Assembly (NCBI GenBank): GCA_013140555.1
Contig: JABFSO010000079.1
Location: 1-40,749, forward strand
Length of the DNA: 40,749 nt
Source of the DNA: Cyclobacteriaceae bacterium
GTDB lineage: Bacteria; Bacteroidota; Bacteroidia; Cytophagales; Cyclobacteriaceae
Reading direction: 5' to 3'
This document shows, one piece after another, positions 8,824 to 17,699 of the stretch. The translations under genes were made by a program, and so were the position numbers. Numbering within the stretch: the first letter of the stretch is position 1; each line of letters begins with the position of its first letter. The notes under the pieces were generated by a model. The model did not search any database. It was given only the letters and a program-made list of their open reading frames with translations, and was not told the origin of the DNA.

Positions 8824-10791
8824 ATGCAAAGACCGAGAATTCTATTTGTATTCCTCAATTTCATTCTTTTTGGAACAGCACTTGCTCAAGAACACGGATT
8901 CCCATTTGCTAACACGATAACCTTAAAAGAACTAGCCAAAACGAAGTATGAGTTAGATTCTGCAGCTAACGCAATCGTTATTAATGAATTTGGAGAAGCA
9001 TACTTTGATAATGAAACAGGACGGTTGGTAGTCAACATCCATAAACTGATCAAGATATTGACAAAAGAAGGTCTTGAGCAAGGTAATTTTGAGATCGGCC
9101 TAAGGATAGGTGACAAAAGTCAAGATGAATTAGTTACGATTAAGGGAGTAACTCACTTCTTGAAGGAGGGCTCTAAAAAAATGGCCGAGCTCAATAGGAA
9201 ATCAATTTTTCGTGAAAAAAACCCAACCTACGAATTGGTTAAATTCTCCATGCCCAATGTAGAAGTTGGCTCTATTGTAGAGGTTATGTATACTATTTCT
9301 ACTCCCTTCATTTTAAACTTTTGGCCTTGGGAGTTTCAGTCTGATATCCCCAAACTGTATTCAGAATATTGGGCACAAATACCAGCAAAATATGACTACA
9401 ACATTTCTTTGCGAGGTGCGCTCAAGCTTGACAAAAAGGAAGATCAGTTGGTGCAAGAATGCTTGCGGGTAGGAGGTGGCGTATCGGATTGTAGTCTGAT
9501 AAAATTTGGAATGAAAAACATTCCGGCCTTTAAAGAAGAAAAATACATGACAGCCAAGTCAAACTTTCTATCGGCTATAAACTTTGAGTTGTCAGAGGTA
9601 AGATATTTTGACGGACGAATCGATAAATTGACTAAAGAATGGAAAGATGTAGCAGAGGAATTGTTTGAGAGTCAGAGTTTCGGAGCCCAAATCAGAAAAT
9701 CAAAAAACTTATTCGAAGATAATTTATCGTCAATCATCTCTAGTGCCACCGACCCGCTTCTAAAGGCAAAGAGCATTTATTATTGGATATTATCTCGCTA
9801 TGAATGGAATGAAAGATTTGGTGAATACACGGATAAGGGAGTGAAAGTAGCTTTTGAAGATAAGAAAGGAAATGTGGCTGATATTAATCTTTCCTTGTTG
9901 GGGGCACTCCAAGCAGCCGGATTAACCGCCCATCCGGTGATTATCTCAACTCGAAGAAATGGTTTGCTAACTTCACTTTATCCGGTGTTGACTGAATTCA
10001 ACTACGTAATTGTGATGGTAAAGATAGGTGAGGAAAGTTTTTTACTAGACGCGACTGATCCACTAATACCGTTTGGCATGCTTCCTATGCGGTGCTTGAA
10101 TGGCACGGGTAGATTACTAATGAAAAAAGAGGCGCCTGAAATCAACTTAATGCCGAAAAGCAAATCTCGTACCGTTTCTACATTAAATCTTAAATTGACA
10201 GATGCGGGTGATCTTATTGGAACCTTGCAAATAAAATACCACGGATATGATGCAATCGATAAGCGAAGAGAAATAAAATCGTTTGCTGACATTGCTGCTT
10301 ACACCAAATCAATAAGCGATCGCTGGAAAGTTCGTCAAATCCGAAATCATAAAGTAGATGACTTATCAGATCTGGAAAAACCATTTACTGAGGAAATGGA
10401 AATAGAGTTTAATCCGCATGATGCATCTGGTGCCGACCGAATTTACTTAAACCCTTTTATCATGGGGTGGAACGTAAACCCATTCAAATCAAGAGAGCGC
10501 AAATATCCTGTAGACTTTGGCGTGGCCCAAGAAGAAATTATTTTGCTAAACCTCGAATATCCTGCTGGATACAAGCTCGATGAAATTCCTAAAAACATGG
10601 CACTGGCTTTACCAAATAAAGGCGGCATGTTTAAGTTTAATTTTAATGACCTCGCCAATAAAATCAACATCTACTATTCGCTAAACCTTACGAAACCGGT
10701 GTATGATGCAACCGAATATCTTTCGTTGAAAGATTTATTCGAGCGCATGTTGCAATTAAAACAAACCGATTTAGTATTTATTAAGTTGTAA
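8824..10791 (+). CDS. Secreted DUF3857 paralogue with degenerate transglutaminase site, divergent copy
   Basis: 655 residues from the ATG at 8824; an upstream in-frame TTG at 8809 would add only five residues before the signal peptide MQRPRILFVFLNFILFGTALAQ. Blocks shared with the 6816-8750 protein include NVEVGSIVEVMYTIS, KNIPAFKEEKYMT, and FNYVIVMVKIG. The catalytic Cys is replaced by Ile354 (NVADINLS) and the His by Tyr394; Asp409 is kept in LLDATDP. It is thus closer to the 6816-8750 paralogue than to the active-looking one. It diverges from that gene across 73 bases, and radA starts 22 bases after its stop. Function unknown; probably exported. Confidence 0.85.
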   Translation: MQRPRILFVFLNFILFGTALAQEHGFPFANTITLKELAKTKYELDSAANAIVINEFGEAYFDNETGRLVVNIHKLIKILTKEGLEQGNFEIGLRIGDKSQDELVTIKGVTHFLKEGSKKMAELNRKSIFREKNPTYELVKFSMPNVEVGSIVEVMYTISTPFILNFWPWEFQSDIPKLYSEYWAQIPAKYDYNISLRGALKLDKKEDQLVQECLRVGGGVSDCSLIKFGMKNIPAFKEEKYMTAKSNFLSAINFELSEVRYFDGRIDKLTKEWKDVAEELFESQSFGAQIRKSKNLFEDNLSSIISSATDPLLKAKSIYYWILSRYEWNERFGEYTDKGVKVAFEDKKGNVADINLSLLGALQAAGLTAHPVIISTRRNGLLTSLYPVLTEFNYVIVMVKIGEESFLLDATDPLIPFGMLPMRCLNGTGRLLMKKEAPEINLMPKSKSRTVSTLNLKLTDAGDLIGTLQIKYHGYDAIDKRREIKSFADIAAYTKSISDRWKVRQIRNHKVDDLSDLEKPFTEEMEIEFNPHDASGADRIYLNPFIMGWNVNPFKSRERKYPVDFGVAQEEIILLNLEYPAGYKLDEIPKNMALALPNKGGMFKFNFNDLANKINIYYSLNLTKPVYDATEYLSLKDLFERMLQLKQTDLVFIKL

Positions 10792-10813
10792 TTTCGGGCT
10801 TCTCGAATTTTCA

Positions 10814-12202
10814 ATGGCCAAATCGAAAACAACTTTCTTCTGTCAAAACTGTGGATATGAATCAGCCAAGTGGCTGGGGAAGTGCCCCTCTTGCAACGAG
10901 TGGAATTCGTTTGTTGAAGAAATCGTAGCGAAAGAAGAGTCCAACAAAAACGAATGGAAGCCGGAGCCGGGAAAAGCACGCCAAGAAAAACCGCGCACTC
11001 TTAGCGAGATAGAATCTACGAAAGAAATCAGAGTTGACTCGTCCGATCAGGAACTCAATCGCGTGCTAGGTGGAGGAATTGTGTTTGGCTCATTAGTATT
11101 AATTGGTGGTGAACCGGGCATAGGAAAATCTACGTTGATGCTTCAAGTGGGTCTTGCTTTGCGCAAATTGAAAGTACTTTATGTATCGGGTGAAGAAAGT
11201 GATCAACAAATTAAAATGCGAGCGGAGCGACTACGAGGTCCTTCCAAAGATACACACGATCATTTTTTTGTGTTGACAGAAACAAACACGCGAAATATTT
11301 TTCAAGCGGTTGAATCGATTCAACCACAACTGCTCATCATCGATTCCATTCAAACATTACACTCACACCAACTCGATTCGGTAGCCGGCAGTGTAGGTCA
11401 GGTCCGCCAATGTGCTGCGGAGCTAATGAAGTTTGCGAAAGAGACAAACACTCCTGTTTTTTTAGTAGGCCATATTACGAAAGATGGAATGTTGGCCGGC
11501 CCGAAAGTTTTAGAGCACATGGTGGATACGGTGTTGCAATTTGAAGGCGATCGTCACTTAGCTTACAGAATTTTACGCACCACTAAAAACCGTTTCGGTT
11601 CTACCTCTGAAATTGGCATCTATGAAATGCTAGGCAACGGCTTGCGTGAAGTATCTAACCCATCTGAAATTTTGATTTCACAAAAAGATGGCAACCTGAG
11701 TGGCGCAACGATTGGTGCCACCATCGAAGGGAATCGACCTTTATTAATAGAAATTCAATCACTAGTCAGCTCTGCTTCGTATGGCACACCGCAACGAACA
11801 CCCACAGGCTTCGATCAAAAGCGATTGAACATGCTGCTGGCTGTTTTAGAAAAGCGTTGTGGCTTTCGGATGGGAACACAGGATGTATTTCTGAATATGG
11901 CAGGAGGAATTACAGTAGAAGATCCCGCGATTGACTTGGCCATTTGCATTTCCATTATTTCATCGATGGAAGAGATTCCGGTATCTGATAAAATTTGCTT
12001 TGCAGCCGAAGTTGGTCTCGGTGGCGAGTTGCGTGCTGTCAATCGAATCGATCAACGAATTTCAGAAGCCGAGAAACTGGGCTTTCAGGAAATTTACATT
12101 TCGAAGTACAGCCATAAATCACTTGACTTGCAGAAAACGAAAATCAAAGTCAAATCTTTCGGTAAACTGACAGAGGTGTTTAAAGAGTTGTTCAATGGAT
12201 AA
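10814..12202 (+). CDS. radA: DNA repair protein RadA (Sms)
   Basis: RecA-like ATPase that aids branch migration and processing of recombination intermediates. 462 residues, the usual length. An N-terminal zinc finger uses Cys10, Cys13, Cys24 and Cys27. Walker A is GGEPGIGKST (98-107), Walker B LLIIDSIQ (173-180), and the RadA-specific KNRFG motif is at 258-262. The C-terminal part is the Lon-protease-like domain (GGITVEDPAIDLA). The ATG at 10814 follows the upstream DUF3857 gene by 22 bases, so the two are probably in one transcript. A 49-base gap separates it from the next small gene. Confidence 0.97.
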   Translation: MAKSKTTFFCQNCGYESAKWLGKCPSCNEWNSFVEEIVAKEESNKNEWKPEPGKARQEKPRTLSEIESTKEIRVDSSDQELNRVLGGGIVFGSLVLIGGEPGIGKSTLMLQVGLALRKLKVLYVSGEESDQQIKMRAERLRGPSKDTHDHFFVLTETNTRNIFQAVESIQPQLLIIDSIQTLHSHQLDSVAGSVGQVRQCAAELMKFAKETNTPVFLVGHITKDGMLAGPKVLEHMVDTVLQFEGDRHLAYRILRTTKNRFGSTSEIGIYEMLGNGLREVSNPSEILISQKDGNLSGATIGATIEGNRPLLIEIQSLVSSASYGTPQRTPTGFDQKRLNMLLAVLEKRCGFRMGTQDVFLNMAGGITVEDPAIDLAICISIISSMEEIPVSDKICFAAEVGLGGELRAVNRIDQRISEAEKLGFQEIYISKYSHKSLDLQKTKIKVKSFGKLTEVFKELFNG

Positions 12203-12251
12203 ATTGTGCTGAATGTTGTAACTTTCTAAACAAATTTAACAGAGGAAGCAT

Positions 12252-12497
12252 ATGCAAATTGATGAATTGCGAAAGCAGATACACGGTTATATTGATCAGG
12301 CAGATGACCGGTTTGTTAATTTGGTGCACGCCATGATGATGGCAGATTTAGATGAAGCAACCTTTGAAATTAGTGAAGAAACGAAAAAGCTTTTAGACGA
12401 TCGACTTCACGCGCATCAGCAAAACCCGAATGCAGGATCCCCATTAAACGAGGCTTTCGCAAGGATTAAACAGCAACCCTATAATGTTGCATCTTAA
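12252..12497 (+). CDS. Small protein resembling addiction-module antitoxin components; no partner toxin seen
   Basis: 81 residues, acidic N-terminal half, no membrane segment. The segment ISEETKKLLDDRLHAHQQNP followed by AGSPLNEAFARIK resembles the C-terminal, toxin-facing part of the short putative addiction-module proteins (TIGR02574-like), which have a D-x-R-L...NP-x-AG...W/L-x-E pattern. This is recognition by eye and uncertain. No RelE/ParE-like gene lies next to it. A GAGG stretch about 7 bases before the ATG could serve as a ribosome site. Its last 14 bases overlap the methyltransferase start, which suggests translational coupling. Confidence 0.6.
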   Translation: MQIDELRKQIHGYIDQADDRFVNLVHAMMMADLDEATFEISEETKKLLDDRLHAHQQNPNAGSPLNEAFARIKQQPYNVAS

Positions 12498-13698
12498 TTA
12501 TAAAGAATTACTCAATGCTGATCTGCAAAAGTATATTTCTGAAAACGAAGCTATCGATGTTCAGTCGTTAATTCTTAAGGCGGAGAAGATTCATGGATCT
12601 TCAACCACTCTCATCGCACATCAAATTACAGGCAGACGAAAAGCGAAATACAAATTGCCCACTTGGTATAGAACACCACAAATTGTTTATCCGCCTTCGC
12701 TCAATCTGGAGCAATCTTCTTCAGAGGCAACCGCAGAATACAAGAAGCAATTTTTGATTCGCCATGTTTCTAATAGAGCGAAAGCGATTGATCTGACTGC
12801 TGGATTCGGAATCGACACCTTTTGTTTCTCGAAGATTTTTAACCGTGTGGATTATGTAGATCGAAACGAAGAATTACTCGCCATTGCGCAGCATAATCAT
12901 CAACAGCTTGGCGCGACCAACATTTCTTATCACCCACGTAGCGCAGAAGAAATGATTTCCGAATCAACTCACTGGGATTTTATTTACATCGATCCTTCAC
13001 GCAGAGATGAACAAGCCAAAAAGTTAGTTCGATTGACCGACACACAACCCAATGTTGTGGAATTACAAACAACTCTTTTGGAAAAAACTGATCATATCCT
13101 GATCAAGACATCTCCCCTGTTAGATATTCAAGCGGCTTTGCGCGAATTGAAATTTGTGAAAACAGTAACCGTACTTTCGGTTGATAATGAATGCAAGGAG
13201 CTTTTATTTTTTATCAGCAGAAACAGTGATTCACCACCGACTATTGAAGCGGTTAATATTGAATCTTCATCGCAGCATCAACACTTTGAATTCAAATGGG
13301 AAGTGGAAACAGAAGCAAGTGTACCCTTTTCAGATCCGCTTAACTTTATCTACGAACCCAATGCTTCCATTCTAAAAGCGGGCGCATTTAAATCAATAGC
13401 ACTAAAGTTTTCTTTAACGAAGCTCAGCAAGAGCACACATCTTTATACATCATCTCATTTAATCGAAAACTTTCCAGGTAGATCATTTAAAGTAATTAAA
13501 CTTCAGCCGGACGCGAGCGATTTCGCAACTATTCCGCAACGACAAATCAATGTCACTACTCGCAACTATCCGCTTTCACCCGAAGAAATCAAGAAGAAAT
13601 ACAAATTGAAAGACGGAGGCGAACAGTTTTTGATTGGCTGCAGTGGTATAGATAAAAAGTATTTAGTGCTAGCCGAGCTTATAAAACAGCGCCCATGA
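12484..13698 (+). CDS. Class I SAM-dependent methyltransferase with THUMP-like C-terminal domain
   Basis: 404 residues. A helical N-terminal segment of about 90 residues precedes a Rossmann methyltransferase core: motif I DLTAGFGID (103-111), acidic end of strand 2 at VDRNEE (125-130), and DFIYIDPSRRD (165-175) in the motif IV position. The C-terminal half fits the THUMP-like domain (PF18096) in uncharacterised bacterial methyltransferases. The D-P-S-R-R motif and domain pairing suggest an RNA substrate, but this is inference. The start overlaps the preceding small gene by 14 bases, and the 3' end overlaps a convergent small membrane-protein gene by 20 bases. Confidence 0.82.
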   Translation: MLHLNYKELLNADLQKYISENEAIDVQSLILKAEKIHGSSTTLIAHQITGRRKAKYKLPTWYRTPQIVYPPSLNLEQSSSEATAEYKKQFLIRHVSNRAKAIDLTAGFGIDTFCFSKIFNRVDYVDRNEELLAIAQHNHQQLGATNISYHPRSAEEMISESTHWDFIYIDPSRRDEQAKKLVRLTDTQPNVVELQTTLLEKTDHILIKTSPLLDIQAALRELKFVKTVTVLSVDNECKELLFFISRNSDSPPTIEAVNIESSSQHQHFEFKWEVETEASVPFSDPLNFIYEPNASILKAGAFKSIALKFSLTKLSKSTHLYTSSHLIENFPGRSFKVIKLQPDASDFATIPQRQINVTTRNYPLSPEEIKKKYKLKDGGEQFLIGCSGIDKKYLVLAELIKQRP

Positions 13699-13870
13699 GA
13701 AAGTAAGCCAGCAAAAAGAAAAGCGAAATCGATCCGTACACTAAAATAATTTTCTTTCGGTTTTGTACATCTTCCCACCACAGCATCACCCAAGGCTTAA
13801 ACAAACCGATCACTAAAAACAGTGCGGAAGAGGTGGATAGTAACAAAAACATCAGCCGAAGGTTCTCCAT
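13679..13870 (-). CDS. Small two-span membrane protein of unknown function
   Basis: 63 residues with two hydrophobic helices (about residues 5-25 and 41-60) around a short loop, KPWVMLWWEDVQNRKKIILVYG. I recall similar short proteins with a KPW-x-x-LWW-x-D loop in other Bacteroidota, but have no name for them. Support for a real gene comes from this composition and from a perfect TAnnTTTG element ending 4 bases before the ATG. That position would make the message leaderless or nearly so. It overlaps the methyltransferase 3' end by 20 bases and is divergent from mfd. Confidence 0.65.
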   Translation of the reverse strand: MENLRLMFLLLSTSSALFLVIGLFKPWVMLWWEDVQNRKKIILVYGSISLFFLLAYFLMGAVL

Positions 13871-13874
13871 ACCG

Positions 13875-13882
13875 CAAAGTTA
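13875..13882 (-). promoter_or_regulatory. Putative -7 element for the 63-residue membrane protein
   Basis: On the minus strand this reads TAACTTTG, a full TAnnTTTG match, and its last base is only 4 bases before the ATG at 13870. Transcription would start at or within a few bases of the start codon. No TTG is found at 19 bases upstream, so only the -7 half is supported. Confidence 0.4.
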
Positions 13883-13999
13883 ATCCGAATTTTACGATTC
13901 GTTTTTCCTACTAGCCATTGGCTTCAGCCTGTGGTAAAGAAAAGTTTTTTCAAAAACCCAAAATTAGAAATCAACATATGATGATCTTATTTATCGTGG

Positions 14000-14007
14000 T
14001 ATATTTG
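14000..14007 (+). promoter_or_regulatory. Putative -7 promoter element of mfd
   Basis: TATATTTG matches TAnnTTTG exactly and ends 16 bases before the TTG start codon of mfd. At the -33 position with 19-base spacing the sequence is ATG, one base from TTG. It supports the TTG as the true start, since transcription would begin close to 14012-14016. Confidence 0.45.
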
Positions 14008-14023
14008 CCGCTCATTTTTTAGG

Positions 14024-17000
14024 TTGAAAGCGGCAGATTTCATTTCTCTTTATCGTGCAGACGGTTTTATTCAAACGCTGGCTGAAGGGATTCGTACGCT
14101 CGCTCCAAAGAGCACAGCCTCCAAAGAAGATGCATCCACGATCCAAGTAAAAGGATTGCATGGCAGTACAGATGCTGTAGTGCTTGCGGCTGTCTACAAA
14201 AGTGTGCGGGCTAACCATGTCGTGATCTTGCACGACAAGGAAGAGGCGTCCTTTTTTATCAACGACTTGCAAAACCTGTTGGAAGAAAAGGAAATTTTTC
14301 TTTTCCCGATGTCCTACAAAAGACCGTACGAGTACGATGAAATAGAAAATGCCAACGTGCTGATGCGTGCAGAGGTACTCAATCAACTGAGTAGCCACCC
14401 GGAAGGCAACATCATCATCACGTATCCTGAAGCACTTTCTGAAAAAGTAATTAATAAGAAATCGCTCGCCTCCAACACGTTTATTGTACAAAAGGGCGAG
14501 CAATTGGATCGTGAGTTTTTGGAAGAGTTTTTACACACGTACGATTTTGAAAAAACCGATTTCGTTTTTGAAGCCGGTCAGTTCGCTATTCGTGGAGGCA
14601 TCATTGATGTGTTTTCGTTTGCCAATGAATTACCCTTTCGTATTGAATTATTCGGCAATGAAGTAGACAGCATTCGCAGCTTTGACCCGGGTTCACAGCT
14701 TTCAGTAGATGTGCTCGAGCGTGTGAGTCTGATGCCCAACGTACAAACGAGATTAGTACAAGAAGAGCGTCAATCGATTTTTGAATTTATTTCTGCAACC
14801 TCACGCATTTGGATAAAAGATGCGCACCTCACGGCTGACATTGTGGGCAAATGTTTTGACAAAGCAAGCCAGAGTTTTGATCGTGTGCTCGCAGAAGGTG
14901 GAAATGTGAAGGTGGTGATGGAGCCACATCATCTCTTCGATCCACAAGCTGATTTTGAAGAACGCTTGACAAAATTTTCGAAGATCGAATTCGGATCGCG
15001 CTTTCTATATGCAGCTTCGAAAACAGTAGAATTTAAAACGTCAGTGCAGCCGGCCTTCAACAAAAATTTTGAGCTGCTGGCGGCTAATTTTTTAGAATAT
15101 CAGCAACAAGGCTTTGGCAACTTTATTGCAGCCGAGCAACCAAAACAAGCCGAGCGCTTGCACGGTGTGTTTGAAGAGATTCATCCCGAACTAAAATTTC
15201 AAACACTTTCTTTTTCCCTTCGTCAGGGATTTGTGGATCACAACCTGAAAGTAGTTTGCTACACCGATCATCAGATTTTTGAGCGCTACCATCGCTACAA
15301 AAGCAAAGAGAAATTTTCAAAGTCAAAAGCACTTACTTTCCGCGATTTACAGACCATGCAACCGGGCGATTTTGTGACGCACATTGACTATGGTATTGGA
15401 AAATTTGCAGGCCTCGAAAAGAAAGAAGTAAACGGTCGCGAGCAGGAAGCCATTCGTCTCATTTTCAGAGATGATGATATTCTGTATGTCAGCATTCATG
15501 CGCTTCATAAAATTTCCAAATACTCCGGCAAAGATGGTGCGCTTCCTTCCATCAGTAAATTGGGTAGCGGTGAGTGGGATAGCAAAAAAGCAAAAGTCAA
15601 GAAGAAGGTAAAAGACATTGCCAAAGAGTTGATTGACTTGTATGCCAAGAGAAAAGGTGCCCCCGGTTTTGCTTACGCAGAAGATGGTTTTTTGCAAGCA
15701 GAGTTAGAGTCGTCCTTTATTTACGAGGACACACCCGATCAGGCGAAAGCCACTGAAGATGTTAAGAAAGACATGCAGCAAGCTCACCCGATGGATCGGT
15801 TGGTGTGTGGCGATGTGGGCTTTGGCAAAACGGAGGTGGCGATTCGTGCGGCATTTAAAGCAGCTACCGAAGGAAAACAAGTGGCCGTGCTCGTGCCCAC
15901 TACCATTTTGGCGATGCAGCACTATCGCACTTTTTCAGAACGTCTTTCCAATTTCCCAATCAAGATTGAATATGTATCGCGATTCAAAACAGAAAAGGAG
16001 ATCAAAGAAATTATCAATGAAGTAAAGGAAGGGAAAGTGAACATCATCATCGGCACGCACCGCGTGGTAAGTAAAGATGTGGTATTTAAAGATTTGGGCT
16101 TGTTGGTGATTGATGAAGAACAGAAGTTTGGTGTGAAGGTGAAAGACCGTCTGAAAGAACTGAAGGTAAATGTAGATGTACTTACGCTAACCGCTACACC
16201 CATTCCACGCACACTGCATTTTTCGTTAATGGGCGCGCGCGATTTGAGCATTATTGCTACACCACCACCCAATCGTCAACCAGTAACAACCGAGTTGCAC
16301 ACCTTTGACGAAGTGATCATTCGCGATGCGGTGAGTCATGAATTGAAACGAGGAGGTCAGGTGTTTTTTGTACACAACCGCATCAGCGATATTGAACAAG
16401 TCGCCAATATCATTTTTAAACTTGTTCCGGATTCACGCATCGGCATTGCCCACGGGCAAATGGATGGCGATAAGCTAGAGAAAGTGATGCTCAAGTTTAT
16501 TGAAGGCGAATACGATGTGTTGGTGTCTACCAATATTATCGAATCAGGTTTGGACATCCCCAATGCAAACACCATTATTATCAACCACGCCAATTTATTT
16601 GGACTAAGCGATTTGCATCAGATGCGCGGCCGCGTGGGGCGATCTAACAAAAAAGCATTTTGTTATTTGCTCACCCCACCTACTTCTGTGCTCTCTTCCG
16701 ATTCGCGAAAGCGTTTGGCAGCCTTGGAAGAATTTTCTGATTTGGGCGATGGCTTTAAGGTGGCGATGCGCGATTTAGATATTCGCGGGGCCGGCAATTT
16801 GCTTGGCGCAGAACAGAGTGGTTTTATTACCGATCTGGGTTTCGACACCTATCATAAAATTTTGGATGACGCCATTCAGGAATTGAAAGAAACAGAATTC
16901 AAAGATTTGTTTGCCGATGAGTTGCTGGCCAAGGCGAAGTTGATCGTACAAGATTGTGTGATAGAAACCGATCTCGAAATTTTAATTCCCGACACTTATA

Positions 17001-17395
17001 TTAATAATACCAGCGAGCGACTTCAATTGTACGCTTCACTGGATAACATCAAAAACGAGGAAGCGCTGATCAAATTCACCGATTCACTACGTGATCGATT
17101 TGGCACCTTGCCTCCTTCAGTAGAACAATTAATCAATTCCGTTCGCTTACGCTGGATTGGTGAAGAACTGGGCTTTGAGAAGATTAGCTTAAAGAATGAA
17201 AAAATGCGTGCTTATTTTATCTCTGGTAAGGACGAATACTTTAAATCAGAGGTTTTTGGCCGGGTTTTGAAATTTGTACAAACGCACTCTAAAAAATGCC
17301 GCATGAAGGATACCTCCGGCAAGTTGATACTCACCATTGAAGACATCACATCAGTAGATCAGGCGATTGATTTGATGAAGCCCTTGCAGGCTTAA
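14024..17395 (+). CDS. mfd: Transcription-repair coupling factor
   Basis: Superfamily 2 translocase that removes RNA polymerase stalled at DNA lesions and recruits UvrA. 1123 residues, normal for Mfd. An N-terminal UvrB-like region (FEAGQFAIRGGIIDVFSF, about 183-200) precedes the RNA-polymerase-interacting CarD-like domain (GDFVTHIDYGIGKF, about 446-459). Helicase motifs follow: Walker A GDVGFGKTE near 596, DEEQ near 696, LTATPIPRTL, and QMRGRVGRS. A C-terminal TRCF domain closes the protein. The start is a TTG at 14024: it gives the expected N-terminus (KAADFISLYRADGFIQ), the first internal ATG is about 95 residues in, and a -7 element lies just upstream. Confidence 0.96.
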   Translation: MKAADFISLYRADGFIQTLAEGIRTLAPKSTASKEDASTIQVKGLHGSTDAVVLAAVYKSVRANHVVILHDKEEASFFINDLQNLLEEKEIFLFPMSYKRPYEYDEIENANVLMRAEVLNQLSSHPEGNIIITYPEALSEKVINKKSLASNTFIVQKGEQLDREFLEEFLHTYDFEKTDFVFEAGQFAIRGGIIDVFSFANELPFRIELFGNEVDSIRSFDPGSQLSVDVLERVSLMPNVQTRLVQEERQSIFEFISATSRIWIKDAHLTADIVGKCFDKASQSFDRVLAEGGNVKVVMEPHHLFDPQADFEERLTKFSKIEFGSRFLYAASKTVEFKTSVQPAFNKNFELLAANFLEYQQQGFGNFIAAEQPKQAERLHGVFEEIHPELKFQTLSFSLRQGFVDHNLKVVCYTDHQIFERYHRYKSKEKFSKSKALTFRDLQTMQPGDFVTHIDYGIGKFAGLEKKEVNGREQEAIRLIFRDDDILYVSIHALHKISKYSGKDGALPSISKLGSGEWDSKKAKVKKKVKDIAKELIDLYAKRKGAPGFAYAEDGFLQAELESSFIYEDTPDQAKATEDVKKDMQQAHPMDRLVCGDVGFGKTEVAIRAAFKAATEGKQVAVLVPTTILAMQHYRTFSERLSNFPIKIEYVSRFKTEKEIKEIINEVKEGKVNIIIGTHRVVSKDVVFKDLGLLVIDEEQKFGVKVKDRLKELKVNVDVLTLTATPIPRTLHFSLMGARDLSIIATPPPNRQPVTTELHTFDEVIIRDAVSHELKRGGQVFFVHNRISDIEQVANIIFKLVPDSRIGIAHGQMDGDKLEKVMLKFIEGEYDVLVSTNIIESGLDIPNANTIIINHANLFGLSDLHQMRGRVGRSNKKAFCYLLTPPTSVLSSDSRKRLAALEEFSDLGDGFKVAMRDLDIRGAGNLLGAEQSGFITDLGFDTYHKILDDAIQELKETEFKDLFADELLAKAKLIVQDCVIETDLEILIPDTYINNTSERLQLYASLDNIKNEEALIKFTDSLRDRFGTLPPSVEQLINSVRLRWIGEELGFEKISLKNEKMRAYFISGKDEYFKSEVFGRVLKFVQTHSKKCRMKDTSGKLILTIEDITSVDQAIDLMKPLQA

Positions 17396-17643
17396 TACCC
17401 AATATCGGCTAGGGAAATGGAATCCGCATAAACATGTAATCCATACACATCATCGAAAGCATTGATCATCAAAACCTTCTTATATTTTGATGAATAATAG
17501 ACTTCTACAAAGAAATTTTCAGTCTGATAGAGATAAACGGTAGCCTCCCCCAACTTTCTGGACATTAAATATTGAGTGGAATTAATGACCAAATCGCACT
17601 TTTTTTCGAAACTGGAGGTCATAAAATCTTCTAGCGTAATCAT
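17392..17643 (-). CDS. Small soluble protein of unknown function
   Basis: 83 residues, no signal peptide or membrane helix. The sequence alternates charged helical (TLEDFMTSSFEKKCDLVINS) and beta-like segments (EATVYLYQTENFFVEVYYSS). I do not recognise the family. It reads as a genuine small protein rather than a shadow frame: it has an ATG start, ordinary composition, and lies outside mfd apart from a 4-base overlap at the two stop codons. A single small alpha/beta fold is likely. Confidence 0.6.
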   Translation of the reverse strand: MITLEDFMTSSFEKKCDLVINSTQYLMSRKLGEATVYLYQTENFFVEVYYSSKYKKVLMINAFDDVYGLHVYADSISLADIGY

Positions 17644-17699
17644 ATATTTATAAATACGCTGATAGAGTGCTGAAAGTGTGCCAACCCTTAAATAGAGCT

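Noticed and set aside
14012-14503. Antisense open frame of 163 codons over the start of mfd
   Set aside because: It is the shadow of mfd codons, with a Cys/Phe/Arg-rich product of no recognisable family and no promoter.
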